The notes below the pieces were generated by a model. That model searched no databases. It was not told where the DNA came from and worked only from the letters and a program-made list of their open reading frames with translations. A DNA stretch of 64,000 nt from Bufo bufo. Lineage: Eukaryota > Chordata > Amphibia > Anura > Bufonidae. The translations under genes were made by a program, and so were the position numbers. The first letter of the stretch is position 1. Each line of letters begins with the position of its first letter. The stretch is taken from contig NC_053397.1 in the NCBI RefSeq assembly GCF_905171765.1, positions 112,547,295-112,611,294 on the forward strand, read 5' to 3'. This document shows, one piece after another, positions 30,809-40,702 of the stretch.

Positions 30809-31662
30809 GCCTGTCTTACAAATGGGAGGCTAGCGAAGTACCGGAGGCCGCTGCGATTGATAAAAAATATCAAAACTGTTTTTTTGTTTTTTTTTATCGC
30901 CGCAGCGCTTGTAAAGTTATTGTGCAGTGATCAAAAAATAATACATTTTTTGTCACTGCGGCGGGGCGGGCGTGGGTGAACGCACGTGTGGGCGACCGAT
31001 CTTGCCTGATCGGGCAAACACTGCGTTTTGGGTGGAGGGCAAACTAAGGTGACACTAATACTATTATAGATCTGACTGTGATCAGTTCTGATCACTTACA
31101 GATACTTTAAAAGTACAAATGCTGATTAGCGATACGCTAATCAGTGACTGCGGTGGGATGGGCGCTAAACGATCGCTAACTACCTACCAAAGGGGCCTAA
31201 ACTATCCTAAAACTATCAGTCAATACCAGTGAGAAAAAAAGTGACAGTTTACACTGATCACTTTTTTCCCCTTTCACTAGGTGATTGACAGGGGCGATCA
31301 AGGGGTTAATTGGGGTGATGGGGGGTGATCTGGGGCTAAGTCAAGTGTTTGGTGGCTACTCACTGTGATGTGTGCTCCTCTGCTGGGACCAACTGACGAA
31401 AAGAGCAGAGGAGCACATATTTATAAATATAAGGTGTTAGATGGCTTCTGATTCGATTTTTTTTAGAAAATCGCCAGCCTGCCAGCGATGATCATTGGCT
31501 GGCAGGCTGGTGACGAAACGCTCATTTAACTTTTTCCGGCCCGCGATGCGCATGTGCGGGCCGGCTGTGAGCGTAATCTCGCGTTTGACGCGTATATGCG
31601 TCTAGGAGGAATGAATCTACCGCCGCCAGGACTCATCCCTGCGTTAGGTGGCCGGGAAGCAG
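30809..31662. other. piggyBac right arm, non-coding
   Basis: 5' flank of the transposase. It includes AT-rich stretches, GATCACTTTTTTCCC-type repeats and a perfect hairpin CCGGCCCGC / GCGGGCCGG (31536-31564) about 100 bases from the end, a possible subterminal transposase site. Confidence 0.6.
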
Positions 31663-31666
31663 TTAA

Positions 31667-31855
31667 AGACAAACCATAGCGGCAACATCAGTAGCCAGAT
31701 CTGTGTATTTGTGGCTCAGAGCTTAAAAATCATCTAAGAAATAAGACCCCAAGGGAAAAAAATAATAGATTTGGTACCCTTATTAAAATCAACCACAGCT
31801 TTTCTAGCAGACGCCTCAGCAGAAACAGTAAGATTCTCTGCTAAAGATGCAGCTC
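31667..31855 (+). pseudogene. DIRS C gag continuation after piggyBac
   Basis: Continues gag directly after the TTAA: a frame with AATSVARSVYLWLRA, then a stop, then FLADASAETVRFSAKDAA. This matches FLADASAETIRFSAKDAA of copy A almost exactly. Sequence unrelated to DIRS starts at about 31856. It proves that the piggyBac sits inside this DIRS gag. Confidence 0.85.
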
Positions 31856-32571
31856 ACTCAAATACAGCCTCCTTAGGTCCTCCCCACAAAGTATGAATAT
31901 CCTAAGTGCCCCCTCACAGTAGTAATGCCCTTTCTGTGCCCCATTCGCAGTAATAATCCCCATAATCCCCATTGTGCCTCTGTTGCAGTAATAATGCCCC
32001 TTAATAGTAGTAATGCCCATTGTGCCCCCTTCACAGTAATAATGGCCTCTGTGCCCCCTTCACAGTAATAATGGCCTCTGTGCCCCCTTCATAGTAGTAA
32101 TGCCCTCTGTGCACTGTGTCCCCTTCAGAGTAGAAATGCCCATTTATTTAAAAAATAAAACACAGTACCTACTCAGTGTCCCGTTCCTGAAGCTCAAATC
32201 CAGCTCTCCCCTGCAGATACAGATCGCTCAGCAGCATTATATGGCCGGAGCTTATGTTGATTTCCAGACTGCAGGCTCTGCCCACACATGTCGGCAGCGC
32301 GATCTTTGCCTGCAGGCTGAATGGTGGAGCGCGGAGAAGTCTCCCTACTTCACCATTCAGCGTGCTGCTGGCCTGAAGGAGGGGAGGAGTGCTGAGTGAC
32401 AGGACATCAGCATCCTGTAATGCAGCAATGAGCGCTTCCATCTGTATTGATGGAAGCGCTCATCTCTTCTGGACTCTGGCACCCCCTTAGCACGCCACTG
32501 CACAGGGGTCCAGACAGCTGACAACCGCGGTCTGGATTCAGACCGCGGGACGGCAGGTAGATTACCCCTGC
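31856..32571. repeat. Unclassified repeat replacing DIRS C RT region
   Basis: Contains about six copies of a 30-base unit (CCCCCTTCACAGTAATAATG) at 31905-32130 and a perfect hairpin ATGAGCGCTTCCATC / GATGGAAGCGCTCAT (32429-32464). No gene is supported. The reading at 32100-32399 shows no domain. Confidence 0.6.
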
Positions 32572-33089
32572 TCTAGACGATACTTAAGCTAAATTCCTCT
32601 CCTTCAAAACCACTTTCCTAGTAGAAATTTCTTCAGCAAAGAGACTAGGTGAAATACAGGCCCTGTCAATCAGCGACCCCTGTTTAACGATCCTAGATTA
32701 TAGAATTATTCTTAAATTTGATCCTGGTTTTCTTACTTAGAAATCAGGAAATAATCCTTTGCTCCTTTTGTAGTAATCCTAAAAATGCAAAAGAAGAATT
32801 TCATTCTTTAGATGACAGAAGAGTAGTACTAAAGTACTTGGAAGTTTCCAAAAGCTAATGAAGGGTAGACAACCTTCTAGTCCAATTTGGGGGAAAAACA
32901 AGGGGAAGGCAGCATCCAAAGCCTCCATTGCTAGGTGGATTAAGCAGACTCTCAGTAACTGTTACCTGATTCAGGATCTTCAGTGTCCTGTAAAGATTAG
33001 GGCCCATTCCACCAGGGCTGTATCTTCTTATGCAAATAAAGCTGGTGCATCTTTGGAGCAGATCTGTAAAGCTGTGACCTGGTCCAATG
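32572..33089 (+). pseudogene. DIRS C tyrosine recombinase, central and C-terminal part
   Basis: Recombinase core with the first catalytic Arg region in ISSAKRLGEIQALS (about 32632-32675), NKGKAASKASIARWIKQTL (32905-32955), the HxxR box in RAHSTRAVSSYANKAGASL (about 33000-33055) and AVTWSN with the Trp box at 33075-33089, where a hAT element cuts it. The catalytic Tyr would lie beyond the hAT, after 36630. A few stops and small indels separate the first part from 32858-33089. It is inactive, but it is the only DIRS C part where catalytic boxes survive. Confidence 0.82.
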
Positions 33090-33384
33090 TAGAGATGTTG
33101 CGATGCCAAAATTTTTATTCTGTTTCGATACCATAAAGTATTGCGATATTCGATACCACGCGAAAAAAATAAAACTAAAAAAAGCCAAGTGCATTCCGCA
33201 TTTTAAAAAATGGCAAATCAGGTATCCTAAAACAATTTGCACAACTTTGCACTGAATATGGCCTAGTGTCTACCCATTTCTATAAATACCTTCAGTTAAG
33301 GCACGCTATCAGTTCGCAGGATAAAGTGCGCCCCCTACAATTTGTATCACATCTCGTGTGTATATAACCAGGTCCTGTAAAAGG

Positions 33385-34032
33385 AGCTATTTCGGATGCT
33401 TATAATACTTTGCTATATGAGCAGCTGAAAAAATATCCGCTCAAAGTTAAGTTGAAGTGGGAGAGGGATGTGGGAAGAAGTCCTTGCACAGATTCCTACT
33501 CTAACCCCCTAGCGAAGCGGCTAGACTGTCTCAACTGTATATGATACACAGGGTATATAGAACTCCAATCTGCTTATGGAAGGTGGGATCTAGATCTGAC
33601 TCCAAGTGTCCGAAATGTGGGGAAGAAGGGGCCGGATTGCTCCATATGCTGTGGAATTGCAGTGCGCTACAGGGCTATTGGACAGATATAATCAAGTTAT
33701 TAAACAAAATTTATAGTGCTAATTATAAACTGGATCCTAGGTTTTGCTTGCTTGGTATGTTAGATTCGGATAACTTGTCACCAAATGTTACAATCGGAAT
33801 CAACAGAATCTTATATCAGGCACGCAAAACCCTAGCTGCTAAATGGATACAGCCGCTTCCCCCAAGCATATCGGAATTCATTACCAGAATGAATACAGTC
33901 ATAAGATTGGAAAGCGGAGTATACATGAAGCGTAATTGCATGTCGAAATTTGATAGCCTTTGGGGCCCCTGGATTGACAGATCTGGAGTTTGTAGTACAT
34001 GGCTAACGAGTCTGAGGATCTTCTCGGGCTAA
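33385..34032 (+). pseudogene. Tx1/L1-type LINE ORF2, C-terminal fragment
   Basis: This is the C-terminal end of a LINE ORF2 protein. It holds the zinc-knuckle-like SKCPKCGEEGAGLLHMLWNC (C-x2-C...H...C), which L1/Tx1 ORF2 proteins carry after the reverse transcriptase, and LYQARKTLAAKWIQ downstream. The upstream part (GAISDAYNTLLYEQLKKYPL from about 33387) is in another frame. The same ending occurs in the larger LINE at 61.8-62.2 kb (DKCPKCRGERADLIHCFW, FQARLLILRKWI). The 5' truncation is typical of LINE copies. The 3' untranslated region runs to an A-rich tail near 34365. Confidence 0.8.
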
Positions 34033-34975
34033 CCTGGGAGGGGAGAGATGGGGCTGATTGTGTTTTATTTAAGCCTAGAGTGCTGAAGCTTTCTAGTGCA
34101 TAGGTGATGTCATGGTCTGTTACTAAAACAAATAGGTCTTACACATGTTTATGCTTATCTACTCACAACAAGGTCTCACAGTGGGTGGGGGGAGGGGAGT
34201 TTGGTTGTTGGATCTTTGTTAAGGATCCTGTTGATTGACTATCCTGTTTTGTACAATGAGTATTTTTGCACTATGTTGAACATAATATATGACACAAGAA
34301 TTTTATAAATTGATGATATTGTTTATTTTTACAAAATAATAAAAAATTATCTGATAAAAAAAAGGCAAATCGCGCAGTTTTTTTTTTATTTTAATAGTTT
34401 GGACTTTTCGGACGTGGCGATGTTTGTTTATTGTTTATATATTTTATATGTAAAATTGGGAAAGGGGGCAGTGCTCCAGACCAAAAAAAAAATACCTAGT
34501 AGTCATTGGCTCCTGAACTGAAAATTTAATTTGGCTTCTAAATTTTTTAGTCGCCAAATCGAAACCGAATCAAAATTTGGGTATCGTGACAACGCTACGC
34601 CAATCAGATCGGCATAGGGTTGTTTCGATACCAAAATTTTGATTCGCTTTCTTCACCATAAAGTATTGCGATACTCAATACCACGCAAAAAAAACACCAA
34701 AAAAAAGCCGCGTGCATTTAGCATTTTATGAAACATTCGGCCCATAATAGAACAGTCTTATCTTACTTTTTGGGGTGACAAGGTGACAAAAAAATGGCGA
34801 ATCGCATGGTTTTTATTTATTTCTGTTACGGCGCTCACCACATAGGAGATTTTTTAAAATAATTGAATAGTTTGGACTTTTTTGGACGCAGCACTATGTA
34901 ATATGTTTATTGTTTACATATTTTATATGTAAAATTGGGAAAGGGGGGATTTAAACTTAATATTTTCGGGTACTT

Positions 34976-35521
34976 TCACACTAGCGCTTTTCTTTTCCGG
35001 CATAGAGTTCCGTCACAGGGGCTCTATACCAGAAAAGAACTGATCAGGCATATCCCCATGCATTCTGAATAGAGAGCAATCCGTTCAGGATGCATCAGGA
35101 TGTCTTCAGTTCAGTCATTTTGACTGATCAGGCAAAAGATAAAACCGCAGCATTCTACGGTTTTATCTCCGGCAAAAAAAAAACTGAAGACTTGCCTGAA
35201 TGCCAGATCCAGCATTTTTTCCCATAGGAATGTATTAGTGCCAGATCCAGCATTCAAAATACCGGAATGCCGGATCTGTGCTTCCGGTCTGCGCATGCGC
35301 AGACCAGTAAAAATGTGTAAAAAGATGCAAGACGGATCCGTCTGTCAGCATGACAAGCGGAGAGACCGATTCGTTCTTGCAATGCATTTGTGAGATGGAT
35401 CCGCATCCGGATGCGTCTCACAAATGCTTTCAGTCACATCCAGATCGGCGGATTCGGCAGGTAGTTCCGACGACGGAACTGCTAGCCGGATCACACTGCC
35501 GCAAGTGTGAAAGAAGCCTTA
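34976..35521. mobile_element. TTA MITE (Harbinger-like) inside the hAT
   Basis: GGGTACTTTCACACTAGCG at the left and CGCAAGTGTGAAAGAAGCC TTA at the right, with CATTCTGAATRGAGAG and CTGCGCATGCGCAG words shared with MITEs at 17.9 and 25.6 kb. Confidence 0.65.
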
Positions 35522-36010
35522 GGCCTCTTTCAGACGGGCGTCACATTTTGGCTCCCTGGTGCATTGCGGCAAACCCGCGCGGGTAGGTACTCAATTGCAG
35601 TCAGTTTTGACTGCGATTGCGTTCCGTTGTTCAGTTTTTATGTAGATGTAATTATTTTCCCTTATAACATGGTTATAAGGGAAAATAATAGCATTCTTAA
35701 TGCAGAATGCTTAGTACAATAGGGCTGGAGGGGTTAAAAATAAAATAATTTAACTCTCCTTAATCCACTTGTTCGCGCAGCCCAGATTCTCTTCTGTCTT
35801 CGTCTGTGAGGAAAAGGACCTGTGGTGACGTCACTGCTCATCACATGTTCCATCACCATGGTAATGGACCATTTGATGAGCTCAGTGACATCCCCACAGG
35901 TCCTGACGAAAGAACAGGAGACCGGCAGCTACGCGGTCAATTGGAGGAGGTGAGTTAATTTTTCATTAATTTTTTTTAACCCTCATTGGCACTGCGTCAC
36001 CAATGTTTAT
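35519..36010. mobile_element. TTA MITE, truncated relative of the one at 46.2 kb
   Basis: Begins TTA GGCCTCTTTCAGACGGGCGT and contains TTTTCCCTTATAACATGG / CATGGTTATAAGGGAAAA and a palindrome around CCATCACCATGG (35848-35865). The right end is not found. Confidence 0.55.
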
Positions 36011-36630
36011 TATACTGGGGTGTTGGGGGGAGGAGGCACCAATGAAGATAACTGACCTGTTAATACAAATACAGGAGGCGGGTGCCAGAATCAAATAGCC
36101 AGCACCCGACCTCTGACAGGGAGCTGCGATCCGCTGCAGTTAACCCCTCAGGTGACGCACATAAGGGGCTAACTGCCGCTGATCACAGCTCCCTGTCCGA
36201 GGCAGGATGTTGGCTATGCGATTCTGCTGCCAGCACCCGCCTCCTGTATTAAAAGTTAAAGACCACCTTTATATGTGTTCGGACTTTGTTAATCAGCAGG
36301 CTACACAGAGCGGAGCCCAGAGATGTCCCAGCACTTACTATTATTTCTAGGCGCCGCTCCATTCGCTGCTGTCTCCTCCTCATCGCTCTGATAGTAATTA
36401 GCATATGGAGTAGGACTGCAGGAGACGGTAATGGGGCACAGGCGCACAGCTGTGCTGCTGAGGGAACTTGAGCGCGCTGAGAGCAGCACGCTCATGTTCA
36501 GAGATACTAGACTGCGCAGAACCGCAGGCCAGTATCGAAAAAATGGAAATCCTGGTATCGCATCGATACCGGGACAAAAGTATCGATTGGGTATCGAAAT
36601 TTCGATACCCGCAACAATCCTAGTCCAATG

Positions 36631-36815
36631 TGAATACTTAGGCTTGATTTGACAGGATCATCAGATTTATCTATCGGTAGAAAGGTTCTTTCGGCCATAG
36701 CTCTCCCCTTAATTGGTGATCTGTTTGGTCTCCAGTTATATGCCATCATGGTGGTGAAATGGAAAATCTGAATTACCGGTAATTCCTTTTCCATGACGGC
36801 ACCGAATTCCCACCC
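36631..36815 (+). pseudogene. DIRS C recombinase end and internal complementary region
   Basis: The last codons of the recombinase resume after the hAT duplication but are degraded (GAATACTTAGGCTTGATTTG in place of the catalytic Tyr region). The sequence GAATTACCGGTAATTCC at about 36772 and CCATGACGGCACC follow. They correspond to the internal complementary region of copy B (TTACCGGTAATTG...CCATGACGGCACC) and partly complement the right end at 37040-37080. Confidence 0.65.
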
Positions 36816-36826
36816 CAAAAAAAGCG

Positions 36827-36828
<2 letters not shown>

Positions 36829-36868
<40 letters not shown>
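36829..36868. repeat. (GT)n microsatellite
   Basis: About 19 GT units between the internal complementary region and the right terminal repeat of DIRS C. Confidence 0.95.
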
Positions 36869-36871
<3 letters not shown>

Positions 36872-36959
36872 ATTAACTATGTACTTACTTGGTTATAATA
36901 AATATAGTTAAAAAAAAAAGTCTGTATATTTCACAGGCACTATAGTAATTTGATAAACA

Positions 36960-37090
36960 CTGAGGTGGTGGGAGGGGGCAATTTAATCTTTGTTTTCCTG
37001 CCCCTACAGAGGTCAGGGGTCAATTTCTAGTTATACGGAGTCATGGTGGATTCATGGAAAAGGAATTACCAGTAAGACTAATATAGATTT
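36960..37090 (+). repeat. DIRS C right terminal repeat
   Basis: GAGGTGGTGGGAGGGGGCAAT through TTTCCTGCCCC to TCATGGAAAAGGAATTACCAG. It mirrors the layout of the copy B right end. The left partner is lost at the junction with Tc1 at 25398. Confidence 0.6.
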
Positions 37091-37433
37091 TCACAGTGTT
37101 AAGGAAAAACAGTTTTTTTTTTTTTTGCCATAATTTTTGATACTTTTTGTGTTTGGGTCAGTAGTATTTTTTTTCCCCCCAAATGAAGCATGCTGTAGGT
37201 GGGACTTTCATTTGTTTTCTCAGACTCTCAAAGAGACTAATGCAAAAAAGTCACCAAAAGCTGTTGTAAAAAAAAAAAAAAAAAAAAATTCCGTTTATTT
37301 ACGTTGACCTTTAGTAGTTACCCTAAGGTAATGTGTGATGTAACCATGTAATTACTGTGAGTGGTGTTATGTCTTCAGACTGGTTCTGATGAATTAGGTG
37401 GGGCTGGATTGCGTGTTGTCTCATTAAACTGTG
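37091..37433. other. Non-repetitive stretch, no gene seen
   Basis: AT-rich with T and A runs. An acceptor-like TTATGTCTTCAG at 37367-37378 precedes an open segment TGSDELGGAGLRVVSLNC that ends at a TAG before 37450. Confidence 0.4.
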
Positions 37434-37658
37434 ATGATGCTTCAGGGAATTAGGTCAAGTCTTAACATTATTCCCATCCACACCCCTCCATTTCTGGTCG
37501 ACAGACTAGATGCAAGACTTTTAGATACCATAGTGATGGACCGAGTAGAACTTCATCAGAAAAGCCTTGATTTGTTCTTTGTGCCTGTTCTTTCCACCTC
37601 GGTGCTTCAGTCAGTGTTTCCTGGATTCTGGTGCCACGTCCTGGTGTCATCTTTCTAG
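37434..37658 (+). CDS. Candidate host exon A (unrecognised, uncertain)
   Basis: Open segment of 75 codons (SLNIIPIHTPPFLVDRLDAR, TIVMDRVELHQKSLDLFFVP, STSVLQSVFPGFW) ending in TAG at 37656. I do not recognise the protein. Reasons to list it: the composition looks protein-like, no repeat family in this window covers it, an acceptor-like site and a short in-phase open segment lie just upstream, and candidate donors (CACGTCCTG followed by GTGTCATC) lie near the end. Against it: a frame break near 37445 is needed to link the upstream segment, so it could be a pseudo-exon or chance. Function unknown. Confidence 0.3.
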   Translation: MMLQGIRSSLNIIPIHTPPFLVDRLDARLLDTIVMDRVELHQKSLDLFFVPVLSTSVLQSVFPGFWCHVLVSSF

Positions 37659-37811
37659 ATTGTTTCTCTGTATTTTCCTCTAGTTGAAGACTTTTTTCTT
37701 TTACTCTTGAATATTGGGCTCCAGTGAAATCTTTCTTTTTTTTATTTTTTTTATTTTTTTTTTACATGCAGACCCTTTTCATCTTTAACAAACTAAGTTG
37801 TTGTTGTCCAG

Positions 37812-38189
37812 GATGGCCACCTATCATTGCCACACTGCACAAAGACTGCCATCGCACCGTACATGGATCATGGAGTAGTAGATATTGGTGCTCTGCAAAA
37901 CCTATCAGTGATCACAGTGCAGTTACATCACTTACAGTTGATGTCTGTCTTCTCCATCTGTGACCACCAGTATGCTTATTTCCAGCCTCAAATTATTTCT
38001 GCAGAGATTGCAACAGAGACATCTTTGACTCCTCACTATTCCAGTATCCACTGTACCTTTCCCAAAGCTACAGAAACTCCCCAACCTGCTGATACCCCAA
38101 TTCTGTCCCTGTTGCAGTCTCTGCTGCGTGGCAGCATTCCCCCAAATATTGTATTTAAAGTGTATTTTAAACTGTTAGAAATAGCTTAA
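37812..38189 (+). CDS. Candidate host terminal exon B (unrecognised)
   Basis: A 125-codon open frame starts exactly after a splice-acceptor-like TTGTTGTTGTCCAG and a long T-rich tract, and ends at TAA 38187. It reads DGHLSLPHCTKTAIAPYM, then DIGALQNLSVITVQLHHLQL, QPQIISAEIATETSLTPHYS, and finally PPNIVFKVYFKLLEIA. It has no ATG at the start, as expected for an internal or last exon. The sequence is single-copy within this window and lies in the only stretch of about 1 kb without recognisable repeats. I do not recognise the family. It could be the last coding exon of a host gene whose other exons lie outside or upstream, or a fragment of an unknown element. Confidence 0.4.
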   Translation, partial: DGHLSLPHCTKTAIAPYMDHGVVDIGALQNLSVITVQLHHLQLMSVFSICDHQYAYFQPQIISAEIATETSLTPHYSSIHCTFPKATETPQPADTPILSLLQSLLRGSIPPNIVFKVYFKLLEIA

Positions 38190-38221
38190 AGGGCAGCAGA
38201 TTTGTACCTATGAAACTGGCT

Positions 38222-38640
38222 GACCTGTTGCATGTGCGCTTGGTAGCTGAAGGCATCTGTGTTGGTCCCATAATGTGTCCACATTGCTTTTTTATTTTTT
38301 TATTTATTTTTTCCATTCTTCTCATTTATCCAAATGAAACTCTAGGAGCAACGGAGACGTTGGCGTTTCTCCTATAGGCTCTGCTCTCTCTGCAACTGCC
38401 GCACCCCCTGCACCTTGATTGACAGGCCAGGTAGGATGCTATTTTCACTGTCAAAGTGCAGAGGGTGCAGCAGTTCCAGAGAGAGCAGGGCTTCTAGTAG
38501 TAACGGCAACTCCCCCATTGCTCCTAGAGGCTTATCTGCATATATTAAAACAATTTTCAGCAATGTGGGCACATATGAACATAGAACCAACACAGATGCC
38601 TTCAGCTGCCAAGCGCACATGCAAAAGGTCATATTTCCCT
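38222..38640. mobile_element. Foldback MITE
   Basis: The left arm (GAAACTGGCTGACCTGTTGC, GGCATCTGTGTTGGTC, GAGCAACGG, CTCTGCTCTCTCTG) is repeated inverted on the right (CAGAGAGAGCAG, GCTCCTAGAGG, GACCAACACAGATGCC-like, GCGCACATGCAAAAGGTC). The centre is near 38430. The outer right end is truncated at about 38640. Target duplication not resolved. Confidence 0.65.
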
Positions 38641-39170
38641 CCTCGGTGTGTCTTATCAGGCGCAAGCAAAAGAGGCCCCCAAAGTTTGAGCCTTCCTGAA
38701 GCTCTTCTCAGAATCCATACACCATAGCCATGGACGTGGTGTACAGATTCTGATTTCTACAATATGTGCTGCAGGGGGCTGTGTAGTGGCAGGTGCCCGC
38801 ACTGCTACTCCTGCCTGTGCCCTCCACTAAAACCTGCTTAGGATGTCCTGCAGCAGAGCTTTGGCAGATGGTTCAGTGGACGGCATCTTGTGGATGCAGA
38901 TACAGTTGATTTTTGTGCTTGCCAGGCCACTCTAACCCTGGTCGGTCCCACCAGGCCATGGGTCCTGGGGCCGCCTCCTTCTCCCATATCCCTGCTTGCT
39001 ATGCCTCTGACCCTCATGATCAGCCGTTTTCATGTAGCATTAAAGTGAATAGGAGCAGCACTGCAGTTATCAGCTCTGTCTTCTACACCATAGACAGAGC
39101 TGTGTAGTTCTGGAGTTACTGCTGATCAGCTTGTCTGTGGGGTGTTTGGACCCCCGCTTGTCAAATATTG
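38641..39170. other. Unannotated stretch, probable old repeats
   Basis: No gene supported. A small inverted repeat (CAGCTCTGTCTTCTACACC / CATAGACAGAGCTG) lies at 39067-39101. The 38913-39107 reading shows no domain. Confidence 0.4.
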
Positions 39171-40702
39171 ATGGTCTGTCCTGAGGATCAAAAATCATAT
39201 CGAGCAATTAAAAAGTCATATGTACCCCAAAATGGTACCATCCCACAAAAAACAACCCCTCACACAAGAAAAAAAAAAATTAAAATATGGCTCTCGGAAA
39301 ATGACATGTTTTTGTTTTTGGAAGTGCTTTGTAAAAGTAGCAAAGCTTAAAAAAATAAATATATAGTGAACATGTCACTTTTTCTGCAGAATGTACATCA
39401 CAATAACAAACCCCAAAAAGCAGTGGCAGTATTGCTGCCTTTTCTTTATACTGCTCCCTAAAAAGCTACCGAAAAGTTGTATGTACCCCAAAATGGTATC
39501 AAAGATAATGGCAACTCATCCTGCAAAAAATAAGCCCTCACACAGCTATGTTGAGAGTAAAATAAAAAGTATGGTTGTTAGCCTTTTAAGGTTACAGCTA
39601 CAGTTTGAAAAGCATCATGGCGCCCGTAGCCCAATCCATAAAAATCTGCGCTGCAAATGCCAAGACAGTCCTTCTCCTCTGGACTCTGCAGTGTGCTAAA
39701 GCCCTTCCATCAGTGCCGGTGACTTCACCGGGCTTCCTGGCAGCCTCATGGAGAGCCCGGTATGTCACCGGAACTCCTGCGATTTAGCGCAGGGCAAAGG
39801 AGAGCATCGGAGCATGAACTGCTCCGATGCTCAAGTCAGGGAGGATGCATGGGTGAAAATAGAGGTATGTCCAGGTTCAGCTCAAAACCCGGACAACCCC
39901 TTTTTAAAATCAAATTTTTAATTTTTTTTTATTCTGTCCTAGCCTTAAAATTATATGAAACACTTGTGTGGCCAAGCCAATCATTATACCACTATGTCAA
40001 TTCCTTGAAGAGTTTTGGTTCCAAAATGGGGTATGTTTTTTAGGTTTTACATTGTACCTCAGGGGCTCTGCATGCTCTCATAGCATCCAAGAACCATTCC
40101 AACAGAATCTGCCCTCCAAATACCAAGTGGCGCTCCTTTCCGTGTCAGCCTTGCAGAGTGCACATACACCAGTTTACGACCTCATATGGGGTGTTGCCGT
40201 ATTAAGGAGAAAATGGATAATCAAATGTGGGGTGTCCTTATTTTTTATTTATTTTTTTCCTCTCTCTTGGTATACCTTTATGGATGTGATGCTAAAGCAA
40301 CAGTTTATTGGTAAAATGCAATTTTTTTTTTTTTATAGCCAATTGTTTCTAGATTGTATGAAACGCCTGTGGGGTCAAAGCACTCGCTATACCACTTAAT
40401 AAATTCCTTGAGTGGTCTAGTTTGCAAAATAGGGTAACTTTTGAGGTGTTTCCACTGTAGGGGTACCTAAGGGTCTCTTCAAATGTGACTTTGTGCCCCA
40501 AACCATTCCAGAAAAATCTACCCAGTTTAAGACTACATATTGGGTCTGTAAGGTACAGAATCAGGGTAATAAACATTGAGGTTTGTCTTGCTGTTAATCC
40601 TTGCTATGTGAAAGGGAAAAAAACTGATTAAAATTTAAAATCTGTACAAAAGATGACCTTCTTAAATTTCCCCTACATTTTGCTTTAATTCCTGTGGGAC
40701 TC
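39171..40702. repeat. Diverged TTAA-family sequence
   Basis: Words such as TGTACCCCAAAATGGTA and AAGTGGCGCTCC, plus a 'genomic filler' style with many A/T runs, resemble the 19.9-20.3 and 62.4-62.8 kb blocks. 39640-39905 is a fragment of the MITE at 5906-6339 (AGAGCATCGGAGCATGAACTG, GGACAACCCC). Boundaries uncertain. No gene. Confidence 0.45.

Larger units (their letters stand above)
26460..31666 (-). mobile_element. piggyBac transposon, complete, TTAA-flanked
   Basis: TTAA at 26460-26463 and 31663-31666 bracket a 5.2-kb element with one intact transposase on the minus strand. The flanks (GAAGCGGCTATGTTTAGT and AGACAAACCATAGCGG) join into the same gag sequence seen at the start of copy A (GAGGCAGCCATGTTTAGTG...AGACAAACAG), confirming the insertion point. 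The terminal repeats (CCACCTCAGCTCCCC; inverse CTGCTTCCCGGCCACC) are only weakly alike. Confidence 0.9.
33090..36622. mobile_element. hAT-type element with exact 8-bp duplication in DIRS C recombinase
   Basis: GTCCAATG at 33082-33089 and 36623-36630 flanks ends TAGAGATGTTGCGATGCC and GGTATCGAAA...GCAACAATCCTA (imperfect inverted repeats). It carries GATACC-rich subterminal words, a LINE 3' fragment, MITEs and a foldback (36080-36210). No hAT transposase. Confidence 0.88.
25399..37090 (+). mobile_element. DIRS copy C, dispersed by insertions
   Basis: Pieces on the plus strand in correct order: gag (25399-25575, 26052-26459, 31667-31855), recombinase (32572-33089, 36631 on) and the right terminal region to about 37090. 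RT/RNase H is missing at 31855-32572. The insertions are a TAA-flanked MITE, a piggyBac and a hAT. This copy is only distantly similar to A and B. Confidence 0.82.
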
